Source: Pseudomonas cichorii (GTDB taxonomy: Bacteria > Pseudomonadota > Gammaproteobacteria > Pseudomonadales > Pseudomonadaceae). Taken from it: a stretch of DNA of 64,000 bases. Positions 43,336-52,322 of this stretch are shown here, piece by piece. Position numbers and translations under genes: made by a program. Where the stretch lies: NCBI RefSeq assembly GCF_015471405.1, contig NZ_BLVZ01000015.1:99631-163630 (forward strand). Direction: 5' to 3'. Positions within the stretch are counted from its first letter, which is position 1, and every line of letters begins with the position of its first letter. A model generated the notes under the pieces. The model saw nothing but the letters and a program-made list of their open reading frames with translations. It did not search any database and had not been told where the DNA came from.

Positions 43336-43387
43336 ACACTACCTAGCCCATTCCTTCCAAGCCCATCGAGAAAGGCAGACAAAAAGA

Positions 43388-44383
43388 ATGAAAGTTTACG
43401 CCGCACCGTTCGAGAAGTTCGTCAATCTGGCCGACGCACGCCTGGGGACCAAAGTCCTGTCCGTCACCGATGACTGGTTCGCCGATGCCAACCGCCTGTT
43501 CCAGCCGACCCCTGCGGTCTGGAAAGAAGGCGTGTTCGATGACAACGGCAAATGGATGGACGGCTGGGAATCGCGGCGCAAGCGTTTTGAAGGTTATGAC
43601 AGCGCGGTGATCCGCCTGGGCGTGGCGGGCACCATCAAGGGCGTGGATATCGACACCTCGTTCTTTACCGGCAACTTCCCGCCTTCCGCCTCGCTGGAAG
43701 CCTGCTTCCTGGCATCGGGCGACCCTGATGAAAACACTCAATGGGTTGAAGTGCTGCCGTCGGTAGAGCTGCAAGGCAATAGCCATCACTACCACGCCAT
43801 CAGCAACGATCAAGCGTTCAGTCACCTGCGTTTCAATATCTACCCCGATGGCGGCGTGGCACGCCTGCGCGTACACGGCATCCCCTTCCGTGACTGGACA
43901 GAAGTCAGCGACAGCGAGCAGATCGATCTGGTCGCAGCCCTTAATGGCGGCCGTGCGATTGCCTGCTCCGACGAGCACTACGGCAGCATGAGCAACATTC
44001 TGAACCCAGGTCGCGGTGTGAACATGGGCGACGGCTGGGAAACCGCACGCCGCCGCACGCCGGGCAATGACTGGGTCATCGTCGCGCTGGGGCATCCGGG
44101 CGAAGTGGAAAGAGTCATCGTCGATACACTGCACTTCAAAGGCAACTACCCGGACAGCTGCTCGATCCAGGGCGCCTTCGTCAAAGGCGGCACCGACAGC
44201 CAGATCGAAACCCAAAGCCTGTTCTGGCGCGAACTGCTGCCCAGCCAGAAACTGAGCATGCACGCCGAACATGACTTCGCCGAGCAGATCAAGGCTATCG
44301 GCCCGATCACCCATATCCGTCTGAATGTATTCCCGGATGGCGGCGTGAGTCGCTTGCGAGTATTGGGCAAAATAACCAAATAA
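43388..44383 (+). CDS. alc: Allantoicase
   Basis: This 331-residue enzyme hydrolyses allantoate to ureidoglycolate and urea. It is built from two similar jelly-roll domains: the first has FEGYDSAVIRLGVAGTIKGV and DTSFFTGNFPPSASLEAC, the second DWVIVALGHPGEVERVIVDT and HFKGNYPDSCSIQGAF. Both end in FPDGGV/YPDGGVARLRVxG-type repeats. It follows uraD after 52 bases in the same transcript. Confidence 0.96.
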   Translation: MKVYAAPFEKFVNLADARLGTKVLSVTDDWFADANRLFQPTPAVWKEGVFDDNGKWMDGWESRRKRFEGYDSAVIRLGVAGTIKGVDIDTSFFTGNFPPSASLEACFLASGDPDENTQWVEVLPSVELQGNSHHYHAISNDQAFSHLRFNIYPDGGVARLRVHGIPFRDWTEVSDSEQIDLVAALNGGRAIACSDEHYGSMSNILNPGRGVNMGDGWETARRRTPGNDWVIVALGHPGEVERVIVDTLHFKGNYPDSCSIQGAFVKGGTDSQIETQSLFWRELLPSQKLSMHAEHDFAEQIKAIGPITHIRLNVFPDGGVSRLRVLGKITK

Positions 44384-44395
44384 ACACACCCTCCC

Positions 44396-44453
44396 GCAGG
44401 AGCGAATTCATTCGTGAATCGGCGATGGCCATTCGCGACTGAAGTCGCTCCTA
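44396..44453. repeat. Short REPIN, GAATTC type
   Basis: GCAGGAGCGAATTCATTCGT and the inverted arm ATTCGCGACTGAAGTCGCTCC lie about 20 bases apart, between alc and allA. The second arm has diverged in the middle. Confidence 0.75.
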
Positions 44454-44472
44454 CAGGCCCAGAGAGACTGTA

Positions 44473-44976
44473 ATGCGCAAACTGATTATCGAGCCGTTGA
44501 CCAAAGAAGCCTTTGCCCCGTTCGGTGATGTGATCGAAACCGATGGCAGCGCTCACTTCATGATCAACAACGGCTCGACCCAGCGCTTTCATCGTCTGGC
44601 CGAGGTCGAAACCGCCTCGCCTGACGACAAGGCAATCATCAGCATCTTCCGCGCCGAAGCGCTGGAGATGCCGTTGACCATTGCCATGCTGGAGCGTCAC
44701 CCGCTGGGCAGCCAGGCTTTCATACCGCTGCTCGGCAACCCTTTTCTGATCGTGGTCGCGCCACTTGGCGATGTACCTGATCCAGAGCTGACCCGCGCCT
44801 TCGTGTCCAACGGCAGGCAGGGTGTAAATTACCATCGCGGCGTCTGGCACCATCCGGTGCTGACGATCGAAAAGCGGGATGACTTCCTGGTGGTTGATCG
44901 CAGTGGAACCGGCAATAACTGCGATGAGCATTTTTTTGAAGAGAGCCAGTTGATGGTGCTCGATCCAAACCAATAG
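44473..44976 (+). CDS. allA: Ureidoglycolate lyase
   Basis: This 167-residue cupin enzyme splits ureidoglycolate into glyoxylate and urea, finishing the ring breakdown. Visible features are EPLTKEAFAPFGDVIETDG at the start, FRAEALEMPLTIAMLERHPL, QAFIPL, the active-site YHRGVWHHPVLTIE near 119-132, and DFLVVDRSG. It lies 32 bases before puuD. Confidence 0.95.
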   Translation: MRKLIIEPLTKEAFAPFGDVIETDGSAHFMINNGSTQRFHRLAEVETASPDDKAIISIFRAEALEMPLTIAMLERHPLGSQAFIPLLGNPFLIVVAPLGDVPDPELTRAFVSNGRQGVNYHRGVWHHPVLTIEKRDDFLVVDRSGTGNNCDEHFFEESQLMVLDPNQ

Positions 44977-45008
44977 GAAGGCCTGGCCCCTAGGCAAAAG
45001 GAAATACC

Positions 45009-46304
45009 GTGCTGGCACATCTGATGGAATGGCTGAATCTGGGCGTGCGCTGGATTCACATGATTGTGGGCGTGGCGTGGATCGGCGCCTCTTTCTACTT
45101 TGTCTGGCTGGAAAACAACCTCAATCGCTCAAACCCGCGTGACGGTTTGTCGGGTGACTTGTGGGCCATCCACGGTGGTGGCATCTACCACCTGGAAAAG
45201 TACAAGCTCGCGCCGCCGACCATGCCCGAGAACCTGCACTGGTTCAAATGGGAAGCCTATTCGACCTGGCTGTCCGGGGTCGCTCTGCTGTGTGTGGTGT
45301 TCTACGCCAACCCGACACTTTATCTGCTGGCTCCGGGCAGCAGCCTTTCGCCTGCCGCTGGCGTGCATATCGGCCTTGGCTCCTTGTTTGTCGGCTGGTT
45401 CGTGTACAGCTTTCTGTGCGACTCGGCACTGGGCAAACGCCCTGCGCTGCTGGGTGTGATCCTGTTCGTGCTGCTGGTCGCGGCGGCCTTCGCCTTGAGC
45501 CAGGTGTTCAGCGGGCGTGGAGCGTATCTGCATGTGGGCGCCATCATGGGCACCATCATGGTCGGCAACGTGTTCCGCATCATCATGCCGGCCCAGCGCG
45601 CACTGGTAGCGGCCATCGCCGAGAACCGTACGCCGGACCCGGCTCTGCCCGCCAAAGGCCTGCTGCGTTCACGGCACAACAACTACTTCACCCTGCCGGT
45701 GCTGTTCATCATGATCAGCAACCACTTTCCCAGCACCTATGGCAGCCAGTACAACTGGCTGATCCTGGCGGTGATTGCCTTGCTGGCGGTGCTGGTACGC
45801 CATTACTTCAATACCCGACATGACAGCCACAGATTCTTCTGGACCTTGCCGTTCGCGGCGCTGGGCATGATTTGTCTGGCCTACGTCACCGGCCCCGCGC
45901 AACCGCAGAAGGCTCATGATGCGGCGGCAAAAATCGAGTATCAGCCACTTCCCGGCACAGCCGTGGGCGGTTACAGAGCCGACGAAAAACGCCCCGAACC
46001 GGTTGCTGCGCCCGCACCGGCTGAAACCGCCAAGGTTGCAGGGATAGAGTTCGCCAGGGTTCATGAGGTCATCCAGCAACGTTGCACCGTTTGCCATTCG
46101 GCCAACCCCACCAGCAACCTGTTCAGCGCCGCGCCTGCGGGCGTGATGTTCGATACGCCAGAACAGATCCAGCAACTGGCCCCGCGCATCAAGGCCCAGG
46201 CCATCACCACACCGATCATGCCTTTGGGCAACATCACCCAGATGACCCAGGAGGAACGGGATCTTGTGGGCGCATGGATCGATCAAGGGGCCAGTGTTCA
46301 TTGA
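45009..46304 (+). CDS. puuD: Membrane urate hydroxylase with cytochrome c domain
   Basis: This 431-residue PuuD oxidises urate to 5-hydroxyisourate. It has an N-terminal integral-membrane domain of about eight helices (WIHMIVGVAWIGASFYFVWL, GMICLAYVTG and others; about 1-300), a linker rich in alanine and proline, and a C-terminal cytochrome c domain with the haem motif CTVCH at 359-363 and a late PLGNITQMT axial-methionine region. This type feeds electrons to the respiratory chain instead of making peroxide. GTG start. It completes the set with HiuH and UraD; no soluble uricase is present. Confidence 0.93.
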   Translation: MLAHLMEWLNLGVRWIHMIVGVAWIGASFYFVWLENNLNRSNPRDGLSGDLWAIHGGGIYHLEKYKLAPPTMPENLHWFKWEAYSTWLSGVALLCVVFYANPTLYLLAPGSSLSPAAGVHIGLGSLFVGWFVYSFLCDSALGKRPALLGVILFVLLVAAAFALSQVFSGRGAYLHVGAIMGTIMVGNVFRIIMPAQRALVAAIAENRTPDPALPAKGLLRSRHNNYFTLPVLFIMISNHFPSTYGSQYNWLILAVIALLAVLVRHYFNTRHDSHRFFWTLPFAALGMICLAYVTGPAQPQKAHDAAAKIEYQPLPGTAVGGYRADEKRPEPVAAPAPAETAKVAGIEFARVHEVIQQRCTVCHSANPTSNLFSAAPAGVMFDTPEQIQQLAPRIKAQAITTPIMPLGNITQMTQEERDLVGAWIDQGASVH

Positions 46305-46811
46305 ACACTCTTCGCGGATGAATCCGCACAGGTTAATGCCGATCAGTTAAGGCACAAACAACACTTGTGGGAGGCAGCTTGCTGGCGAAAAAAGCCTGAA
46401 ACTGGCAGATATTCTGCGTCGTATGCTGAAGTCGCCAGCAAGCTGCCTCCCACAAAGTGATTTGTGACCTCAAGAGGAAAAACGCCCCACTTTCGCCTGT
46501 CATGCTCCGCTCTGGAGCACTTGAGCTGGCACTCACCACCCAGTATTCTCCGCCGCCGCTTCAAAAGCCGCCGTTTCATACACCTGAACTGAAATTGTCC
46601 GCTCAGTCAGGTCCTGTCCCTCGGAAAAACCGTCAAAAAACGCCCCTTCCTGAGTGTTTCAGGTATCGGCCTGTTTTTTCTCCGGGGTTGGCTCAGCTTT
46701 TGCTAACTCACGAAGCTGACCGAACAGACAATTTATTACAACCAGAGCAAAGGCGTCACAAACAGAACGCCCACCTCAAGAACAGCTATCTAACCTCAAG
46801 GGAGCAACCGC
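46305..46811 (+). other. Spacer with a REPIN and the porin upstream region
   Basis: No gene is supported. A REPIN occupies 46367-46454. The remainder contains the promoter region of the Tsx-like gene, whose ribosome site is AAGGGAG just before the ATG at 46812. Confidence 0.55.
46367..46454. repeat. REPIN, GCAGCTTGCTGGC type
   Basis: GTGGGAGGCAGCTTGCTGGC (46367) and its inverted partner ending at 46454 form a doublet with about 48 bases inside. It is the same family as that at 56231. Confidence 0.85.
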
Positions 46812-47597
46812 ATGAACCGTACTTTTTCCAGCCTGTTACTGGCCGGTAGTCTGCTGGCCGCAGGCTCGGCCACGGCCGGCGATCTGTTGCAATGGCAGAG
46901 CAACAGCCTGACCTACCTCAACGGTCGGGACTTCACGGTCAACCCGGAAATTCAACAGACCTTCACCTTCGAACATGCGGATGGCTGGAAATACGGCGAT
47001 AACTTCTTCTTCGTCGACAAGATTTTCTACAACGGCAAGAAAGACGCGACCAGCGGCCCGAACACTTACTACGGTGAGTTCTCGCCACGCCTGTCGATGG
47101 GCAAGATCTTCGGCCAGAAGTTTGAACTGGGCCCTATCTCGGACGTGCTGCTGGCGGCAACCTACGAGTTCGGTGAAGGCGATAACGAGTCGTACCTGAT
47201 CGGTCCGGGCTTTGACCTGAACATTCCGGGCTTCGATTACTTCCAGCTGAACTTCTACCAGCGCCAGACCGAAGGCAATCGCCCGGGTGACGGCGTATGG
47301 CAGATCACGCCGGTATGGTCCTACACCATTCCAGCGGGCAAGTCCGATGTGGTCATCGACGGCTTCATCGACTGGGTCGTGGATAACGACAAGAACGCCC
47401 GTGGCACCTACCACGCCAACCTGCACATCAACCCACAGATCAAGTACGACCTGGGCAAGGCGTTGAACTTCCCTGAGAAACAACTCTACGTCGGTATCGA
47501 ATACGACTACTGGAGCAACAAGTACGGCATCAAGGACACTTCATCCTTTGATACCGACCAGAACACTGCAAGCCTGCTGGTCAAAGTGTTCTTCTGA
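46812..47597 (+). CDS. Tsx-like nucleoside-specific outer membrane channel
   Basis: This 261-residue outer membrane barrel has a clear signal peptide (LLLAGSLLAAGSATAG, cleaved near residue 23). The family blocks DLLQWQSNSLTYLNGRDF, FTFEHADGWKYGDNFFFVD, GPGFDLNIPGFDYFQLNFYQ and IDGFIDWV follow, and the chain ends with phenylalanine (LLVKVFF) for Bam recognition. Tsx/OmpK-type channels admit nucleosides and bases. Its place directly after the purine breakdown genes fits uptake of substrate for that pathway. Confidence 0.88.
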   Translation: MNRTFSSLLLAGSLLAAGSATAGDLLQWQSNSLTYLNGRDFTVNPEIQQTFTFEHADGWKYGDNFFFVDKIFYNGKKDATSGPNTYYGEFSPRLSMGKIFGQKFELGPISDVLLAATYEFGEGDNESYLIGPGFDLNIPGFDYFQLNFYQRQTEGNRPGDGVWQITPVWSYTIPAGKSDVVIDGFIDWVVDNDKNARGTYHANLHINPQIKYDLGKALNFPEKQLYVGIEYDYWSNKYGIKDTSSFDTDQNTASLLVKVFF

Positions 47598-47612
47598 TCA
47601 CAGGCAGCATCG

Positions 47613-47642
47613 GGCGAGGTTGCACTGCGGTGCCGCCTCGCC
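47613..47642 (+). terminator. Hairpin after the Tsx-like gene
   Basis: The stem GGCGAGG / CCTCGCC encloses an inner GCAC-TGCG-GTGC hairpin. No immediate T-run follows, but position and strength suggest transcript termination. Confidence 0.55.
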
Positions 47643-47752
47643 AGTACTGAACACCCTCTTTCTCAATTGTTTTTTCACATCTCGTTGACCGGTCATTGAC
47701 CTGTCGCGCCCTACTCTGCGGTCCAGTCCTCCTCTTGTGACGGCGACCAGCC

Positions 47753-48442
47753 TTGAATACCCAATCGCTCTACGACCAGTTGGCCATTGCCAGTCACGCT
47801 GGCTACAGAAACCTTACCCATGACCCAAAAGCGCTGTGGCTACTGCCGCTGATGCTGGCCGCTATATGGCTGGGCACCTCGCTGTTGACGCCCTCTGGCC
47901 CACTCGATCTCTCACTGGGCCACAACCTGCGCAAGGCCGGCGTGCTTGCCCACTGGGCCGAAGGTGATCTGGTCATTCTGGTGCGCCATGCAGAGCGTTG
48001 CGATCACTCGACCAATCCCTGTCTTGGACCACCCGACGGCATTACCCGTAAAGGTCAGTTAGTAGCACAGGAACTGGGCAATTCGTTCAGAGCCCTTGAT
48101 CTGAGCCACACGGACATTTTCAACAGCCCCCTGCTGCGTACGGCCCAGACCGCAGGCTTTGCGTTCAAAGGCGCAAGCATTCCTCAGGACTGGTTGGGCA
48201 ACTGTCGCCACACGATGCTGGAAGACATGCAGCAGCACAAAGTCGATCAACGCAACATGGTGCTGGTCACTCACAGCGAGTGTTTCAACCAACTGGAGAA
48301 GTCGCTGAAAGTTTCGGCACGCACCGTGCCCGACTATGGCAGCGCCCTGTTCGTGGCTGTTAACCCCAAAGATCACAGCACCAGGATTCTGGGCTTTCTC
48401 GATGCCCAGGACTGGAAGTCCGTCATGCCGCAACATCCATAA
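47753..48442 (+). CDS. Histidine phosphatase family protein
   Basis: This 229-residue protein carries the branch-2 phosphoglycerate-mutase-like signature VILVRHAERCDHS (RHxE-type nucleophile histidine near residue 79), GITRKGQLVAQELG, NSPLLRTAQTAGFAF and the second histidine in VLVTHSECFN. A membrane helix at about 26-46 (ALWLLPLMLAAIWLGTSLL) suggests it is anchored and faces the periplasm. The start at TTG 47753 is uncertain. It is paired with a PAP2 phosphatase 21 bases downstream; pairs like this act on lipid or lipopolysaccharide phosphates (inference). Confidence 0.8.
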   Translation: MNTQSLYDQLAIASHAGYRNLTHDPKALWLLPLMLAAIWLGTSLLTPSGPLDLSLGHNLRKAGVLAHWAEGDLVILVRHAERCDHSTNPCLGPPDGITRKGQLVAQELGNSFRALDLSHTDIFNSPLLRTAQTAGFAFKGASIPQDWLGNCRHTMLEDMQQHKVDQRNMVLVTHSECFNQLEKSLKVSARTVPDYGSALFVAVNPKDHSTRILGFLDAQDWKSVMPQHP

Positions 48443-48463
48443 GCCATCAGGAAACCCGGCCGC

Positions 48464-49330
48464 GTGAATACTCTAAAAAATCGCTTCTACTTGATGAATG
48501 TCGGCATACCTTTATTGCTGGCGGCTCTGGTCTTTGTCGTCTTCGACCTGACCGAACTGGATATCACCCTCAGCAATCTGTTGTACGACCCTGTTACCCA
48601 AGTATTCCCGTTCCAGCACGACCGGTTGTTTGAAAACCTGACACATCGCTGGCCACGGATCATTCCGGACTGGACAGGTGAGCTGGCAATCATCGGAGCA
48701 GTGCTTTCATTTGTATGGCCCAGGTTGAAGGCCGACAAACATCAGCGCCTGATTGCCACTCTGGAAAGACTTCGTATCGCCAGGGCGCTCAAGTTTCTTG
48801 CCCGTCACCGCCGTGACTTTATCTTCGTTGTCGTTGCCTTCGCGATAACCACTGGCATGGTTCATTACTTCAAAAGCCACACCAGTATTTACTGCCCGGT
48901 CGAAACAACCCTGTATGGCGGTACTCAGGAAAAGAAAGAATGGTTCGAGAACTTCAACCTGCTGCATGAAGCCGGAAAAGGACGCTGCTGGCCCGGTGGT
49001 CACGCCTCAAGCGGTTTTACCCTGTTGGCGCTGTACTTCGTCGCCCGCCGCTACCGCTGGCGACATGCTCGCAAGCTGTTGGGCTGGGTTATGCTGCTGG
49101 GCATGGTGTATGGCACGACCCGCGTCCTGCAAGGCTGGCACTTCATGTCCCACACCTTCTGGTCCGGGATTCTGGTATGGCTAACGATACTGCTGACCGC
49201 CCTGTTCTTCTATGGACGACCAGCACTTCAGGCATCACTTGAGCCGGGCAACGACAGGCTCAACCCCTTGCCGACTTCCACACCTTACCCGCCAGCGTCA
49301 CCACGACCACCAGTGCCGCACCGGCAATGA
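48464..49330 (+). CDS. PAP2-family membrane phosphatase
   Basis: This 288-residue integral membrane phosphatase has the three PAP2 signature blocks: HYFKSHTSIYCPVETTLYGG (near 131-150), PGGHASSGFTLLALYFVARR (near 178-197) and GTTRVLQGWHFMSHTFWSGI (near 221-240). The essential histidines are in GGHASSG and GWHFMSH. Such enzymes dephosphorylate lipid phosphates or undecaprenyl pyrophosphate at the periplasmic side. GTG start. Its 3' end overlaps the DUF808 gene on the opposite strand by 71 bases, and the overlapped tail is proline-rich (TPYPPASPRPPVPH) and probably unstructured. Confidence 0.88.
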   Translation: MNTLKNRFYLMNVGIPLLLAALVFVVFDLTELDITLSNLLYDPVTQVFPFQHDRLFENLTHRWPRIIPDWTGELAIIGAVLSFVWPRLKADKHQRLIATLERLRIARALKFLARHRRDFIFVVVAFAITTGMVHYFKSHTSIYCPVETTLYGGTQEKKEWFENFNLLHEAGKGRCWPGGHASSGFTLLALYFVARRYRWRHARKLLGWVMLLGMVYGTTRVLQGWHFMSHTFWSGILVWLTILLTALFFYGRPALQASLEPGNDRLNPLPTSTPYPPASPRPPVPHRQ

Positions 49331-50168
49331 TTCCGGCAATGGCATCCATCAGGGTCGGGACTACGATGGAGAAGCCGCCGACAGCACTGGTCGCGCTTTC
49401 GGTGATGCCATCGACCCAGTGATGGGCGAACGGCAAGCCATGCACCAGAATGCCGCCGCCGACCATGAACATGGCGGCGGTGCCAAGGATAGACAGCGCT
49501 TTCATCAAGACCGGAGCCAGCCAGAGCAAGCCATTGCCTATGCTTTGCGAAGCGGAGCTGGCGCTCTTTTTCAGGTGCAGGCCCAGGTCGTCGAGTTTCA
49601 CGATACCGGCCACCAAACCATATACGCCGACTGTAATCAGCACCGCGACTATCACCAGTACGCCAACCTGATCAAGGAACGGCCGGCTTGAAACCACGCC
49701 CAGTGCCAGGACGATGATTTCTGCCGAAAGGATGAAGTCCGTGCGGATGGCGCCTTTGATCCGTTCCTTCTCGAACGCAACCATGTCCACTGATGCATCG
49801 CCAGCAGCCTGTTTACGCTCTTCGTGTTCTTGACCTGCATCGGAATGCAGCCATTTGTGGACAATCTTTTCAGCCCCCTCGAAACACAGGTAGGCACCGC
49901 CGATCATCAGCAAAGGCAGGATCGCCCATGGCGCAAAGGCGCTGATAAGCAATGCGGCAGGCACCAGAATCGCCTTGTTGAGCAATGAGCCCTTGGCCAC
50001 CGCCCACACTACCGGCAACTCCCGGTCGGCCGAGACGCCCGTGACTTGTTGCGCATTGAGGGCCAGGTCATCGCCCAGCACACCCGCCGTCTTTTTGGTG
50101 GCCAGTGCCACATCGTCGAGCAGGGTTGCAATGTCATCGAGCAGGGTCAGCAAGCTTCCAGCAGCCAC
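49260..50168 (-). CDS. DUF808 family membrane protein
   Basis: This 302-residue protein of the DUF808 (YedI-like) family begins with AAGSLLTLLDDIATLLDDVA, followed by SADRELPVVWAVAKGSLLNK, several membrane helices (AILVPAALLISAFAPWAILP and others), EKIVHKWLH and a long C-terminal membrane part. The function is unknown. GTG at 50168 is preferred because AGGA lies at the right distance; a TTG two codons earlier is too close. It is convergent with and overlaps the PAP2 gene. Confidence 0.9.
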   Translation of the reverse strand: MAAGSLLTLLDDIATLLDDVALATKKTAGVLGDDLALNAQQVTGVSADRELPVVWAVAKGSLLNKAILVPAALLISAFAPWAILPLLMIGGAYLCFEGAEKIVHKWLHSDAGQEHEERKQAAGDASVDMVAFEKERIKGAIRTDFILSAEIIVLALGVVSSRPFLDQVGVLVIVAVLITVGVYGLVAGIVKLDDLGLHLKKSASSASQSIGNGLLWLAPVLMKALSILGTAAMFMVGGGILVHGLPFAHHWVDGITESATSAVGGFSIVVPTLMDAIAGIIAGAALVVVVTLAGKVWKSARG

Positions 50169-50381
50169 AATCAATATCCTTGAACAAATAGAAAAACAAA
50201 ACGGCGCTTATTGAATCACAGGCTACAGTCAATCGTATGACCCTATGCTTCAGAATCATCTGACCCGCGCCGACTCACAACGTTTTGCCCACATTCACGA
50301 CTGTCACACAACAGCAATTATTTCCAATACCCGCTCCGTCCCGACTGCTTTGATTGGCCCCCTCATCCACCGGGAGCCATC

Positions 50382-51671
50382 ATGAACAGCATTTTCTGGC
50401 CTAGGCGAAAACAGCACCTGATCCGATCCGTCCAGCTTGCCAAGCCCGACACGTTCCCACCCGAACTGCTCGACTCCTTGAAAAACATCACTCGAATGTC
50501 CAATGCCATCCGGGAGCTCGAACGCGCTGGCAGCAAAGACTCAGTGCTGGTGAAAAACATCGTGCTGTCGATTGCCAATCATCTGGCGACCGCCTCCGGC
50601 CAACTGACGGATGAAGCTTCAAGACAAGCCATGGGCCTGCTTGCAGAAGGGCTGATGGGGTGCATGGCTCTCGAAAATGCCGGCCCCGCGCTGGCAGCAC
50701 TGAATGAGAATGAACTGGTGGGTTACGTCGGGCCGCTGTCGACATGGCTGGGCAAGTCACGGGAAACAGGGTTTTCGGCATTTTTCGGAACGCCGAACCA
50801 GAAGCTCCAGGCGGTCTCGGATGTGATCGACCATCACTTCGAGAGCAGCGTGGCCAGGCTTTCCGAGCGTTTTGACGTCGAACTTCAGCGGCTGCCAGCC
50901 TGTTCTTACAAGATCATCGATCTGTGTGCGATTGCCGGTGAGGCCGATACCTTCCCCAAGCATTTCGCTTATTTCATGCCCGAAGATCAGGGCATCAAAT
51001 ACGCGCCGTTCAAGCGCACGGTGGTGTTCGCCAACACGTACCTGAACCTCTACCGGCAAATCGCGCTGGAGCAGAAGGGTATCTTTGGCTGGACGGATGC
51101 TGATCTGCCAGCAGAACAGGACGCCGAGCGTTACCTGATCGGCTGGTTCCGCGGGCATGACCTTGGCCACTCGATCGTGCTCAAGAACACCGATTACCGA
51201 AAGCTGAGTCGCCATGACCGCTGGGGCTCGATGATTGCCCAGGAAACCGTGGCCGATGTGTTTGGTTTCATGTTGGCAATGGACCCGGCGATTGCTGAAA
51301 GGCTTGAACTGGACCCGGTCATGATGATGCGGCTCTATGTGCTGGAGCTGTTCCGTTACCTGCGGCGCGGGCCAGAGCAGTTCCCGGACGCTGGCGCCGC
51401 TTACGTCCAACTGAAAATGCTGGAAGAAGCCGGCGTCTTGTCGGTGCTCAAACCGGGCACCATCGCCATAGACTCCGAAGCGTTCCCGCAGGCCATGGCC
51501 CATATCACCCGCACGCTGCTCACCGCAGTCATGTCCGATGATATCCAGGCTTTCGACGGCTTCCTGAAAAACTATGGCGCCCACCTTGCCCAAGGCGCGG
51601 ATCTGCTGTTCGGGCTGCCCGTCTGTGAAACCACCCTTTTCTATGAACAGTCCTTGCTGGAGAACACATAA
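50382..51671 (+). CDS. Unknown 429-residue protein with GHDLGH motif
   Basis: I do not recognise the family. The protein is soluble and helical in appearance. The most striking segment is near residues 255-310: WFRGHDLGHSIVL followed by QETVADVFGFML, a spacing of His, Asp, His, then Glu and Asp that looks like a metal site of the HD or peptidase type. An N-terminal helical half (about 1-150) may be a partner domain. It ends directly at the GTG of a LysE exporter gene (no gap), so the two form one operon, possibly producing and exporting a small metabolite (inference). Confidence 0.75.
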   Translation: MNSIFWPRRKQHLIRSVQLAKPDTFPPELLDSLKNITRMSNAIRELERAGSKDSVLVKNIVLSIANHLATASGQLTDEASRQAMGLLAEGLMGCMALENAGPALAALNENELVGYVGPLSTWLGKSRETGFSAFFGTPNQKLQAVSDVIDHHFESSVARLSERFDVELQRLPACSYKIIDLCAIAGEADTFPKHFAYFMPEDQGIKYAPFKRTVVFANTYLNLYRQIALEQKGIFGWTDADLPAEQDAERYLIGWFRGHDLGHSIVLKNTDYRKLSRHDRWGSMIAQETVADVFGFMLAMDPAIAERLELDPVMMMRLYVLELFRYLRRGPEQFPDAGAAYVQLKMLEEAGVLSVLKPGTIAIDSEAFPQAMAHITRTLLTAVMSDDIQAFDGFLKNYGAHLAQGADLLFGLPVCETTLFYEQSLLENT

Positions 51672-52322
51672 GTGGAGTTTTACAACGGCTTTCTATTGAG
51701 CCTTTCACTGTGCCTGGAGATCGGTCTGGCCAACATGGCCATGATCACGTTGTCGATGCAGCGCGGGTTCAGACAGGGCGTCTGGCTGGGCGTAGGCACC
51801 TGCATCGGCGACCTGGTCTACGCCATTCTCGCTCTGGCGGGCATGGCGGTGCTGCTTCAGTACGAGGCGGTTCGCTGGGCGCTATGGCTGGGTGGCTCGG
51901 CGGTACTGGCTTACCTGTGCTTCAAGATGGTTGCCAGCGCCATGCGGGTCAAGGCTGGGGTCAGCGGATCGGAAATGCAGTGGGGCAACACGAATTTCGC
52001 GCTTTTCTCCAAGGGCATCTTTCTGGCGATGTCCTCGCCCAGCGCGATCCTGTGGTTTGCTGCGGTAGGCGGCGCAATCATCGCCAAACAGGGCGTGGAC
52101 CTGAACAGCTCGGTTCTCTTCCTCTCGGGCTTTTTCAGCGCAGGTATTTTCTGGGCACTGGTGCTGTGTACCCTGGCCTACCACGGTGGCCAGCTGCTGG
52201 GTGAAAAGATGCTCAGATGGACCTACATCGCATCGGCGCTGATATTTGCCTACTTCACCCTGTACGTCGTCATTTCAGGCTATATGGAGTTCGTCAGTGC
52301 GCAGCCCGTTATTGAACATTGA
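51672..52322 (+). CDS. LysE/RhtB-family amino-acid exporter
   Basis: This 216-residue inner-membrane transporter has about six helices: FLLSLSLCLEIGLANMAMIT, the LysE hallmark GVGTCIGDLVYAILALAGMA, then AVLAYLCFKMVASAMRV and FSKGIFLAMSSPSAILWFAA. The family exports amino acids or similar compounds. It starts at the GTG immediately after the upstream stop codon, implying coupled translation with the unknown 429-residue protein. Its last 48 bases overlap the AraC gene on the other strand. Confidence 0.9.
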   Translation: MEFYNGFLLSLSLCLEIGLANMAMITLSMQRGFRQGVWLGVGTCIGDLVYAILALAGMAVLLQYEAVRWALWLGGSAVLAYLCFKMVASAMRVKAGVSGSEMQWGNTNFALFSKGIFLAMSSPSAILWFAAVGGAIIAKQGVDLNSSVLFLSGFFSAGIFWALVLCTLAYHGGQLLGEKMLRWTYIASALIFAYFTLYVVISGYMEFVSAQPVIEH

